A stretch of 11,210 nucleotides of DNA, taken from the NCBI GenBank assembly GCA_015179025.1, contig WHUX01000775.1, positions 1 to 11,210 of the forward strand, in the 5' to 3' direction. How positions within the stretch are numbered: position 1 is the first letter of the stretch; each line of letters begins with the position of its first letter. The DNA comes from Terfezia claveryi. Its lineage: Eukaryota > Ascomycota > Pezizomycetes > Pezizales > Pezizaceae. The position numbers were made by a program, and so were the translations under genes. This document shows, piece after piece, positions 1-7,775 of this stretch. Below the pieces are notes generated by a model, which saw only the letters and a list, made by a program, of their open reading frames with translations, ran no database searches and was not told where the DNA came from.

Positions 1-782
1 AGGGCCTGTTTGAGCTTAATATTGAGGCCTTCCTCGAACTGTTCCAGCTTCACCCGATCGTTCCACTCCACCTCTGCTGCCAACCTTGAGAATTCTGCCA
101 CGTATGTTGAGAGGTCATGGCCCTTCTATTTTAGTGCTCGGAGAGCGCGAGTTGCTATACCCACGGGGTTTGGGTCTCCGAAGGCACGGTCGAGGATTGT
201 GAGCAGAGCAGCAACATCAGGGAGGTTGAAGCGGTCATCGAGCACATAGGGTTGGACCTGGTCCAAAGCTCTGCCCTCCAATAGGCCGTATACATAAGCT
301 AATCGGTGCTGAACGGTAGGGAATTTTGCAGCATCCCCAGTTAGTTTGATTTTGATGGAATTTTTCCAGGCTTTCAGGCGAGTCCTGTCGCCATTGAACT
401 TTGGCGGGGTAGGGAGATCCTGGGTCTTGGGTGCCTGTAGTGCTTGAGGTGCTGGGGCTGCTTGGATTGTGTCCAGGGCTCTATTCAGGCTCTGGATGGT
501 CCTTCTTTCATTGATCAAGTCGTTCTGGGCGGTTGTGAGGTCAGCCTGGCAGGAAAGGAGGTCTTCGGTGAGTATCGTGACCTCGTCATTGGTTCTGGTC
601 TGTTTTTGTTGGCCTTCATGTATGGCTAATTCCAGTCATTGGCCTAAGGCATCCGCCGCCAGGTATATATCGATAATGGTCTGACGATAGCTGCCGAAAT
701 CGGCCTGGTTCATGGGAATGGGTAGAGCTTGCCAGGCTCGAAATCTGGCTGTGAGCGCGGGAGTAGTGTCTTGGGCAGCCAT
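1..782 (-). pseudogene. gag: Ty3/gypsy-type Gag, 5' part, decayed (element A)
   Basis: Reads on the minus strand from ATG at 782-780 to the left edge, 260 codons. Gag would form the cytoplasmic virus-like particle that packages element RNA. The N-terminal ~110 residues are Q/A-rich and helical. A retrotransposon-gag (capsid-like) region follows from about residue 130, with the cues PPKFNGDRTRLKAWKNSI, then a LLEGRALDQVQPY stretch, then SRLAAEVEWND and FEEGLNIKLKQ near the edge. Two in-frame stops break it: TGA at codon 49 (638-636), where Trp would fit, and TAG at codon 219 (128-126), where Gln would fit. Both are explained by single C:G-to-T:A changes. The frame is otherwise continuous. The ATG is chosen because it opens this frame just after the presumed LTR and primer site. 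The zinc knuckle and pol would lie outside the window. Family assignment is good; activity is unlikely. Confidence 0.82.
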
Positions 783-793
783 TGAGCGTACCG

Positions 794-811
794 GTTGATC
801 AGAGTGATCCA
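794..811 (-). other. Candidate primer binding site of element A
   Basis: Read on the minus strand, TGGATCACTCTG begins at 811, between the presumed LTR end and the gag ATG. A TGG start fits pairing with the CCA 3' end of a tRNA. I could not match the rest to a specific tRNA, and the LTR terminus before it reads CTACG rather than the usual CA, so the boundary is uncertain. Confidence 0.35.
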
Positions 812-1023
812 ACGTAGTTTAATGGGGGCTCAGGGGACAAGGCGACCAAGGGGTACGCTGGGGCGAGGACAGGAACAAGGTGAGACACATGTAGGAGCGC
901 TACATATGTGATCAGAGGAAAGGCTAGGACGGGGGACAAGGGCAAGAGGCACGAGACATGCGGAAGCGGTTGCCGTGTGTGTCGGAGGGAGACAGCTGTG
1001 CTGCAGAGTAGTTCACGAGACAA

Positions 1024-1035
1024 GGGGGGGGGGGG
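1024..1035 (+). repeat. Poly-G tract (12 G)
   Basis: Twelve consecutive G on the plus strand (poly-C in the element's sense) inside the R/U5 part of the LTR of element A. It is a homopolymer and may vary in length or be a sequencing-error site. No function is evident. Confidence 0.9.
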
Positions 1036-1133
1036 TGCACAAGGGAGGTGTACAAGCGCTGGGAGAGGCAAGATCCTATATTGGATATACAAGACGTTAG
1101 ATGGGGATCCAACGAGAGGGCGAAGGGACGATG

Positions 1134-1142
1134 ATATATATA
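1134..1142 (-). promoter_or_regulatory. TATA box of the element A LTR
   Basis: An alternating TA tract read on the minus strand as TGTATATATATC. It lies about 265 bp inside the LTR and downstream, in the element's sense, of the 38-bp repeats, which is where an LTR promoter is expected. The RNA would start roughly 25-35 bp further toward lower coordinates. Confidence 0.55.
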
Positions 1143-1224
1143 CATGATTCCAGGCCAAGGCCGTGGAAGGAATAAGCTTCCCGAGATTCCTATCTCGGAA
1201 GCTAAGATAACAATCACCCATTAA

Positions 1225-1335
1225 CGACACCCGAACAAGCCTGTTCGAGTGTCAAAACAGCACGACACCCGAACAAGCCTGTTCGAGTGTCAAAACAGCA
1301 TGACACCCGAACAAGCCTGTTCGAGTGTCAAATCA
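1225..1335. repeat. Three 38-bp tandem repeats, each with a 28-bp near-palindrome
   Basis: Units start at 1225, 1263 and 1301. Units 1 and 2 are identical. Unit 3 matches through its palindrome except for the base just before it, then diverges after GTGTCAAA. Each holds a 28-bp inverted repeat (1226-1253, 1264-1291, 1302-1329) with 12 of 14 pairs matched, centred on CGAACAAGCCTGTTCG. The array lies upstream of the TATA box in the element's sense, in U3, where retroelement enhancers often occur as tandem repeats. A dimeric transcription factor site is a reasonable inference; the factor is unknown. Confidence 0.85.
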
Positions 1336-1407
1336 AGACTAAGAACACGGTTGTGGCAACTAACAGTTGAATTGTATTTGAATTTTGTCACACTCGGAGG
1401 TTTAACA

Positions 1408-1415
1408 TACACCCC
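1408..1415 (-). other. Polypurine-like tract abutting the outer end of LTR A
   Basis: On the minus strand, GGGGTGTA stands immediately before the TGTTAAACC start of the LTR. A G-rich tract directly before TG is the usual mark of plus-strand priming upstream of a 3' LTR, yet here gag follows the LTR. The match is short and interrupted by T, so chance is possible. Confidence 0.3.
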
Positions 1416-1436
1416 AGTCATCCATGCTTTGAGGCA

Positions 1437-1604
1437 ATGTCATATGGCCGAGGTCACCAGGTAAATGAAGACTTCATTAATAGTATCAAAGAAGGATTCA
1501 TCGCAGTTTTCCCACTGCTTGAGAGTAGAGAAATATTTGCAGAAAATGATTTCTATTATTTCGCTCCCTCGAAAATGCTTTTACTGGGTCTATATGAGTA
1601 TTAG
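1437..1604 (+). CDS. Small unrecognised ORF (55 aa), possibly the head of a decayed gene
   Basis: ATG at 1437 opens 55 codons ending in TAG at 1602. The product begins MSYGRGHQVNEDF, includes FAENDFYYFAPSK, and has mixed, protein-like composition with no signal peptide or known motif that I can see. The same frame continues to about 2261 with many stops (1602 and 1611 TAG are the first) but with stretches that still look coding, such as VLDFQKGYNAIHGRQ and ICQELRKISRIW. Stop density over the whole 270 codons is about what random sequence gives, so the longer relic is unproven. It lies next to LTR A and before LTR B, so it could be host or transposon debris. Confidence 0.25.
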   Translation: MSYGRGHQVNEDFINSIKEGFIAVFPLLESREIFAENDFYYFAPSKMLLLGLYEY

Positions 1605-2261
1605 ACAGGTTAGACATGTCAGACTTCTGATGTAAGAAGGAAGCTTTACCTCTTATCCATCTTCTCAATAAATGAACCAATCCTAGAATAGGAGATAGCT
1701 CACCTACTGAGCTATCTCATATTGGGGCAGCTTATCTAACCCGAAAACACGTACAATACTGCATTTATATTCGTAAATAAGATGTGAGTGAGTTCGAGAG
1801 TAGATGCTGTAGAGCTGTGATGGTTTAGATTACTATCTGACATCATGTATAGGGAGTATTACATATATGAGTACTTGCAATTTTCAGGTGTGGTAGTGTC
1901 TCACTAGTTTTCTCCTGTACCTTGACCCAAGTTACAGATAATAATTGTTGGATTTCTTCTGCATTGAGTATTAGATTTCCAAAAAGGGTATAATGCCATA
2001 CATGGGAGGCAGCTCGATAGACCAGTTCCTTATATTTGTCAGGAACTGAGAAAAATAAGTAGAATCTGGGCCCGACATAAGGTGGCTTCTAGATTATGAG
2101 TCCAAGCTTTTCTTTCTCTTAAGTATGGCTTTCTAAGTTTAAGCTGAATATATCACTTAGCATGTTACTGAGACTAGACTCAGTGTGGTGGGTACATGGC
2201 TGCCCTCTGCCAGTAGAGAGCAGTGGTGGTAAGGACAATATACATCATAGTTAGCCAGGCT
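1605..2261. other. Region without a recognisable gene
   Basis: No ORF of note on either strand and no tRNA- or rRNA-like segment. It holds the hairpin at 1692-1718 and the stop-riddled continuation of the frame that opens at 1437. It ends at the LTR of element B. Confidence 0.6.
1692..1718. repeat. Perfect 11-bp inverted repeat with 5-nt loop
   Basis: GAGATAGCTCA at 1692-1702 and its exact reverse complement at 1708-1718 flank the loop CCTAC. A smaller TCCTA/TAGGA pair lies just before it. It could be a transcript hairpin or the relic of a small inverted-repeat element. No neighbour explains it. Confidence 0.85.
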
Positions 2262-2517
2262 TGTTACGGCTCAGGTAAGAGGCCTACTCTCGACAGGGAA
2301 TATCCCAATACCTAATTATAGCTGCTAACTGCTATGGCCTAATCAACTATACAGATGCGAGTAATGTGTCCAGAATGGACGGGTATTGGAGCAAGGAACC
2401 ATGTGACCTTTGAATACATTCTCATACATGTACTTTCTTCTATAGATATCCATTAAGTTCTTATGTTTATTATTTTTATATTGTTATTCGTTGTATACAA
2501 GCTTATCTTCTGTATGA

Positions 2518-2550
2518 CAGCCTAACTGCAATGCATTAAAGTTCAGGCTG
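2518..2550. repeat. Imperfect inverted repeat in U3 of LTR B
   Basis: CAGCCTAACT at 2518-2527 pairs with AGTTCAGGCTG at 2540-2550 with a one-base bulge. It is the first of three inverted repeats upstream of the TATA box. Confidence 0.55.
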
Positions 2551-2584
2551 CCTAATCAATGTATGTCAGACTACAAGGTTCCTA

Positions 2585-2605
2585 AATAGGAAGCGTCTTC
2601 CTATT
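2585..2605. repeat. Inverted repeat in U3 of LTR B
   Basis: AATAGGAAG at 2585-2593 and CTTCCTATT at 2597-2605 form a perfect 9-bp hairpin with loop CGT. The flanking CCTA and CTAGG extend it imperfectly. Confidence 0.75.
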
Positions 2606-2658
2606 CTAGGCAACTATCTGATGTCAGTTCTACTAAGCTGTTATAGGAAGTGTCGTCA

Positions 2659-2682
2659 GATCTGATAATGAGTTATCAGATC
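2659..2682. promoter_or_regulatory. Perfect 10-bp inverted repeat next to the TATA box of LTR B
   Basis: GATCTGATAA at 2659-2668 and TTATCAGATC at 2673-2682 flank TGAG. It ends 8 bp before the TATA box at 2691. The inner CTGATAA/TTATCAG reads as two inverted GATA motifs, so a GATA-factor or dimeric activator site is possible but only inferred. Confidence 0.7.
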
Positions 2683-2690
2683 AATGCTTC

Positions 2691-2697
2691 TATATAA
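2691..2697 (+). promoter_or_regulatory. TATA box of LTR B
   Basis: TATATAA at 2691-2697, about 430 bp into the LTR and roughly 250 bp before the gag ATG. It is the best core-promoter match in this LTR. The RNA start would fall near 2715-2730. Confidence 0.6.
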
Positions 2698-2945
2698 GCT
2701 ACTGCTTTTACATAGTTAATACAATAAGACCCAAGCAGTGTTTTAAGTCTACATATAGCTTTACTTTTATCGAGTCTGCTTTACACCCGAGTTATTACTA
2801 CATTTATACTTATACTTATCACCAATAACCTCTTTGTACCCCTATTGCCGACTTGTATATTTGTAGCTACAGCCCACCTGTAATATTATACTGCTTGTCT
2901 ATATACACCTCTATAGACACCAACACCCTATAATCCCCTACAACT

Positions 2946-4673
2946 ATGTCGATATTGAGAGGATTACTTGGTGAAGCCTCTGATAAGCCTATGGCTGACA
3001 CTGACAATGATAGTATTGTCTAGGCACAACAACGAGCTGAACAATTTATTGAGCAATAGTATGCTCCCTCATCTCAGATTCCACAGTTTCAGGAACGCTG
3101 GGGCACCCCCCATCAATAAATAGGACTCAGATTAATATCCTCCTCCTCTCCAGAACCTATTATACGATCAGTCGCTCCATCAGTAGCTCCATCTACTAAT
3201 CCAGGACCCTCCACTAAAGGCAAGTGACCAGCAGCTCATTACCAAACTCCAGTAGATCCTGAATATGCTGCCATGAAGGCCTAAGTTCAGCGACTAGAAG
3301 CAGAAAAGCAAGCTGCACTAGCACAAGTACAGCAACTACAACAGGCACAATCAGCACACATGGAATTTATTCAGCGAAGTGCAGCAGATATTCAGAATAT
3401 GGCAAATGCTGCTGCCAGTAAACATGCACAACTATCGAATGATACTCAAGATGCACTCACTCAGATCCAGAACCTTATTATTTCTAGACAAACAAACCAG
3501 ACAAAAGAATTTCAGATGATCCACCACAACCTTCGATACCTTAAAGGACAGGCAGACTACTATAATAATCAATACCAACAACAATTTATTAGTATCGAAG
3601 GACGTTTCACTAGTGTCGAGGAAAGATTGGCTAAGGTAGAATAGTGAATACAGGCCCCTCAGCTGATACACCCTTCAACAAATACAGCACAGAGACTTGA
3701 GTAGGCAGCAGGAGGAATACCACCTCTACCACCGCCACGAGATCATCAATGACGACCTAGAGATCCTACTCCTCTACTACCTCCTCCAGTGGGATTGGGA
3801 ATCTTCGAAGATAAGCAGATAGTAGGCAAAGCACCACCCCCGAATAAATTCAAAGGGGACCGAACAGAACTCGAAGGCTAGATCCTTTGAATAGATGATT
3901 ATTCCCTTATCACCTTTACTCGGAATGAGGACCAGAAGCTGGCATATGTTGGGTTATCAATGGATGGAAAGGCATTAGATTGGTAGAAGGCTAATCGAGT
4001 CAAGTATCATACTTGGAAGGAGGTTAAGGAAGCTATAGAACTATATTATGGGGACCACTACCAGGCAGATCGAGCATATTATGACCTAGCAGCATTAAAA
4101 AAGACTGGTTCTGTCTTAGATTATCTAACAGAGGTAGATAGGCTTAACAATTATGCCAAACTATCCGAGATACAGGTCATCAATATTATAATCTCCAACC
4201 TTCCCTATAATCTCTGCAAATCAATGGCTCACTACGAAAACCTCCACACCTTCCCTCATCAATGGAGACAGAAACTTATCGAGATGGATATTATCAGTAC
4301 TGAATTCCAAAGCCGCAACCGCAATCCTCCTCCTACTCAACCAGTATCAAAGAAACGTACATTCGAGGAATAGATACAACCTCGGAGTAGAGTACCCTCT
4401 AGCACTAGAGCAAGTACAAGGGATGTACAAATCCCTGAAGCAATACGAGATGCAAGAATGCGAGAAGGAAGATGCTTGTCTCATAGATATACTGGCCATC
4501 GAGCGGCTGAGTGTAGGCATGGAAATGTCACTACTAAACTCTCCTCTAAGCCAAAAAATACCACCAGTACTAGCCAGGCACTAGTACCTACTAACAAGAA
4601 GGCTCGAACCAATAAAGGACAGCTTTGGATTACAGAGCTTGGCTCTGAGGAAGAAGAATCGGGAAACGAGTAA
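2946..4673 (+). pseudogene. gag: Gag of element B, decayed
   Basis: Frame from ATG 2946 to TAA 4671-4673, 575 codons. Gag would assemble the particle and bind element RNA. Order: a short N-terminal region; a Q/A-rich coiled-coil-like region, about residues 112-232 (QQLQQAQSA, then NLRYLKGQADYYNNQYQQQ); a Pro-rich linker; a retrotransposon-gag region from about residue 298 (PPPNKFKGDRTELEGW, then NEDQKLAYVGLSMDGKALDW); and a zinc-knuckle-like site at residues 510-523. That site reads C-x2-H-x4-H-x4-C, with His where the second Cys of CCHC is expected. Thirteen premature stops: TAG at 3021, 3057, 3642, 3702, 3879, 3984, 4371; TAA at 3117, 3282; TGA at 3225, 3645, 3750, 3888. Each could come from CAG, CAA, CGA or TGG by a transition. 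No net frameshift is seen. The last codons carry the frameshift signal to pol. Confidence 0.88.
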
Positions 4674-4728
4674 GGAGTACCTCACTTACTGTCAGACGTA
4701 CTCCTAGACATTCTCCTCTCCTGACAGT
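4661..4728 (+). promoter_or_regulatory. Programmed -1 frameshift signal: slippery heptamer plus H-type pseudoknot
   Basis: GGGAAAC at 4661-4667 sits in gag phase as G GGA AAC, one codon before the gag stop TAA at 4671. It fits the X XXY YYZ rule. Slipping by -1 enters the frame that encodes all of pol. After a 5-nt spacer (4668-4672), AGGAGTAC (4673-4680) pairs perfectly with GTACTCCT (4698-4705). ACTGTCAG (4688-4695) in its loop pairs perfectly with CTGACAGT (4721-4728). This gives two 8-bp stems with loops of 7, 2 and 15 nt. Heptamer, spacing and pseudoknot agree with known viral -1 sites. The signal would set the Gag to Gag-Pol ratio. Frameshifting itself is inferred. Confidence 0.85.
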
Positions 4729-5040
4729 CCGAATTCTCATCACTGGAGAAGAAGTTAAAGCAGTGGTAGACTGTGGAGCTAGTGCTCCAGTTGTTGGGAA
4801 AAGATTGGCAGTTAAGTTGGGAATTTAGAAAAGAGCTCGGGAAGTTAGGGTTAGGCAGGGAGATGGATCTCAAATTTCTGGAGGAAAATATGTAGTTAAT
4901 ACTAGGTTTGATATATTGGATTCCTCTTCTCATTTTTTAGGTAAGTTTAAGATGGATGCCAAAGTATTGGATATTAGGAAGAAGGATATTATTTTGGGTT
5001 TATCTTGGTTGACAGAAAATGGATTTCTGGTGGATACTCA
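4715..5040 (+). other. Aspartic protease domain of element B Pol
   Basis: Retropepsin-like domain that would cleave Gag-Pol. The active-site motif is VVDCGASAPVVGKRLA with the catalytic Asp at 4769-4771; Cys replaces the more usual Ser/Thr after Asp, a variant seen in some gypsy elements. The ILGLSWL motif near 5000 is the typical end-of-domain signature. One TAG stop (4826) interrupts it after AVKLGI, where Gln or Trp would fit. Confidence 0.8.
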
Positions 5041-5239
5041 GGACAGGTGCCTGAGACAGGTCTCTATAGGTTTGAATATTCCATGTTCTGTTAGATGGAT
5101 TCCTACTGTTTCTGTTCTTGAAGTTGAAGAGCCACTAGAGGATGACGAGATTGTACTTATTATTGACGTAAGTGAATAATACTCTCATTACACATATTGC
5201 TTTACTGCAGAACAGGCAGCTAGGCTCCCTGAACACAAG

Positions 5240-6540
5240 CCATAAGACCATGAAATCTCTCTCCAAGACCCAATCGCAAAGATACCATTCGGGGCTATCT
5301 ATAAGACCACCTGGGAAGAAGACAAAGCACTACAGAAGTACCTTGATAAGAACCTTCCTACTACCAAAGTCTGATGATCACGCTCCTCCGCCAGTACTCC
5401 TATCCTATTTGTTCGAAAGAAAGATGAATCCTCAAGGCTATGTGTCGATTACTGAGCCCTTAACCGTCTCACAATACCAAACAAATACCCACTTCCTCTT
5501 ATCTCAGAGTTGCTAGATAGAACTCATAGAGGTTAATGGTTTATATGATTGGACCTCAAAAATGGGTATAACCTTATCAGGATCGCACCAGGAGATGAAT
5601 GAAGGACAGCATTCAGGACGAAAAAGGGACTATTTAAGTATACTGTGATGCTATTTAGGTTGACCAATGCTTCTGCTACATTTCAAGAGATGATAGATAT
5701 GATCTTCAAGGATATGGAAGGATGTATCTAGTACTTGGATGACATACTTATCTATGAAGGTAAGACAAAGGAAGAACATCAACGAATAGTCGAAAAAGTT
5801 CTTCAGCAATGCATCCAATACAGGTTAGCTGTTAACCTCATGAAGTCCAAATTCCATGTCCAGGAGACCTTATTCCTTGGTCATATTATCAATAGTCAAC
5901 ACATCCAAATGGACCCCTCCAAGCTTGAAACCATATCCAAGTGGCCCATTCCTACTAAAAAGAAAGAAGTTCAAGCATTCCTAGGCTTCACTAATTACTA
6001 CCATCGATTTATTGCCAACTATAGTATGAAGGCTCGCCCTTTAATTGACTTAACAAAAGATATCCCTTTTAGTTGGGGACACGAACAACAGCAAGCCTTT
6101 GATGACCTCCAAGAACGATTCCTCACTGCCCCTATCCTCACACAGTTTGACAGACAACTTGAGATAATAATAGAGACTGATACTAGTAATCAGGCTATTG
6201 CTGGTATCCTTTCTCAATACCATATTGTCAATGGAGGAAAGCAGCTTCATTCCATTGAATACCATGCCAAAACCCTCTCCGCAGCTCAACGTAACTAGCC
6301 TATCTATAATAAAGAGTTGTTTGCAATCATGGATTGCTTCTGGAAGTGGCGAGATTGATTGGTTGGCGTTCCAGTGAACATTTATATAGACCATCAAGGG
6401 TTACAATATTTCAACACCAAGCAGAAGCTTAATTCTCGTCAAGCTACCTGATACCTCTACATGTCCGAGTTCATCTACAATATTCACTACAGACCCGGTT
6501 CAAAGATGGGTAAGCCTGATGGCCTGTCCAGATGTTCAGG
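5240..6540 (+). other. Reverse transcriptase and RNase H domains of element B Pol
   Basis: RT copies element RNA into cDNA; RNase H removes the RNA. Landmarks: DHEI near 5246, PILFVRKKD, LCVDY, LDLKNGYN (first catalytic Asp at 5552), TFQEM, and YLDDILIY (Asp at 5738 and 5741). In RNase H the Asp-Glu-Asp set is visible at 6179 (ETD), 6314 (KEL) and 6389 (IDH), and the domain ends with the YRPGSKMGKPDGLSR signature near 6490. The usual PFGLTNAPATFQ motif here reads LFRLTNASATFQ; its three differences are all explained by C-to-T or G-to-A changes. Eleven stops fall inside (5243 to 6449). Confidence 0.9.
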
Positions 6541-6679
6541 GGAAGAGAAATCAGGCATGGATGCTAGATTTTTCAAAGATGGACAACTAATAGTACTTGG
6601 GGAAGAGGATGAAGAGGAAGTCGAAGATGTTGAAGTGGAAGGAATAGATGTGGCCGGATGGCAAAAGAAGGATAGACTA

Positions 6680-7765
6680 TGGGTGGTACCCTCTGAGTTT
6701 AAGTTAGAAGTGCTAAGACAGCACCATGATAGTCAAGTGGCAAGACATTGGGGAAGACATTGTACTCAAGAGCTAGTGTCAAGGAACTTTACATGGGATA
6801 AGTGGCAGGAAGATATAGCGTACTATATAGCAGGATGTACTAAGTGTCAGAAAGCAAAGGCAGATAGGAATAGTAGGCAAACGAAGTTGGTACTAATACT
6901 AACTGGAGAATGCCTATTTGAGGAAATAGCTATGGACTTCGTTGGTGAGTTATCAGAGTCAGAAGGTTTTAATGCAATACTCATTTTCATGGACCGGTTT
7001 ACGAAAGTACAACACTATATTCTAGCAAAGACTACATGAACAGCATCCGATATTGCTGATATTTATATTAATGAGATATGAAGACTGGATGGCCTTCCTA
7101 GACACATCACCTCCGACCGTAGTCCACAATTCGCCTCTAGATTCCTCAAGGAGCTCAACCAAAAGCTCAACATAACCCTCCGCCTCTCCACTGCCTATCA
7201 CCTTCAGACCAATGGACTTGCTGAACAAGCAGTCCAAACACTTAAGCAGTACCTCCGCATCTACTGTTACGATAGGCAAGCTCATTGGAAACGATGGCTA
7301 CCCTTAGCTGAGTTTGCCTATAATGCTACTGCTCACTCCACTCATAAGTACTTTTCTTACCAAAGTCTATATGGCTTCGACCCTCGTACTATCCACTTCT
7401 CAGATGACCACGAATTCTCCTTTCCCGCTGCAGAAGAATGGCTAGACCAAATGACAACTGTGTACAACCAAATTCACGATACCCTCAAGCAAATCAACCA
7501 TAAAAGAAGTGCTATACACCTTGAAAAGGCACGCAGGTTTGCTATTGATGATTAGGTATTGGTTGACTGCCGGAACCTACAAATACGAGTTGGGAACAAC
7601 CGTTCCCTTACCAACAAGTGGATAGGACCCTATAAGGTCATTGAAGCTATTGGTTTACATGCATACAGGCTCGAAGTTCCACAAGGCACCCGATGGCACA
7701 ACGTTGTTCATGTTACCCTACTAAAGCCATTCAGACAATGGGATGAGCCACAAGATATGGACAAA
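6680..7765 (+). other. Integrase domain of element B Pol with HHCC zinc site and GPY/F
   Basis: Integrase inserts the cDNA into host DNA. The N-terminal zinc site is visible as HHDSQVARHWG followed by CTKC (Cys codons 6836 and 6845). The catalytic triad is Asp 6935 (AMDFVG), Asp 7115 (ITSDRSPQFAS) and Glu 7223 (GLAEQ), with exactly 35 residues between the second Asp and Glu, as in the D,D-35-E family. A GPY/F module follows (WIGPYKVIEAIG near 7620, then HNVVHVTLLKPF). Stops at 7037, 7079 and 7553 break it; Trp would fit at 7079 and 7553. The usual YHPQTDG motif reads YHLQTNG, again by C-to-T and G-to-A changes. Confidence 0.9.
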
Positions 7766-7775
7766 GATGAACTGG

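Larger units (their letters stand above)
813..1407 (-). repeat. Presumed 5' LTR of element A
   Basis: On the minus strand the segment starts TGTTAAACC at 1407 and leads to the gag start at 782, as a 5' LTR should. It holds a TATA box about 265 bp in, three tandem palindromic repeats upstream of that in the U3 part, and a GC-rich pyrimidine-biased R/U5 part. The TG start is supported by the sequence. The 3' end near 813 is a guess from the candidate primer site. No second copy lies in the window, so the limits cannot be confirmed by LTR-LTR alignment. No credible protein is encoded; the overlapping long frames (799-1230 minus, 908-1147 plus) lack recognisable motifs. Confidence 0.6.
2262..2940 (+). 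repeat. 5' LTR of element B (3' limit approximate)
   Basis: The start is fixed by TGTTAC at 2262, which aligns with the truncated 3' LTR copy at 8261. A TATA box at 2691 and a pyrimidine-rich R/U5 stretch follow. The gag ATG is at 2946, which leaves little room for a leader. No TGG-type primer site is visible between the TATA box and the ATG, so the end near 2940 (CCCCTACA just before ACTATG) is only an estimate. Three inverted repeats occupy U3 before the TATA box. Confidence 0.75.

Noticed and set aside
799..1230. 143-aa minus-strand ORF and its opposite-strand partners in LTR A
   Set aside because: They lie in a presumed LTR with compositional bias, no motif and several overlapping open frames.
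1226..1329. Glucocorticoid-receptor-type or LexA-type operator
   Set aside because: The half-site spacing differs from both (4 instead of 3 between GAACA and TGTTC; 6 instead of 4 between CGAAC and GTTCG), and the context is fungal.
1225..1335. CRISPR-like array
   Set aside because: The 38-bp units are contiguous, with no unique spacers between 28-bp repeats beyond a constant 10 bp, and they lie in an LTR of a eukaryotic element.
5168..5210. Intron-like segment in pol: GTAAGT at 5168 and an AG end at 5210
   Set aside because: It is 43 nt, not a multiple of three, and pol is in the same frame on both sides, so removing it would break the frame.
5172..5516. 114-aa plus-strand ORF
   Set aside because: It is in another frame than pol, and the pol frame here carries the start of RT (PILFVRKKD, LCVDY).
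6050..6397. Minus-strand ORFs inside pol (6050-6397, 7022-7285, 3432-3671, 4682-4933)
   Set aside because: They lie antisense to clear gag-pol coding sequence and show no motifs.
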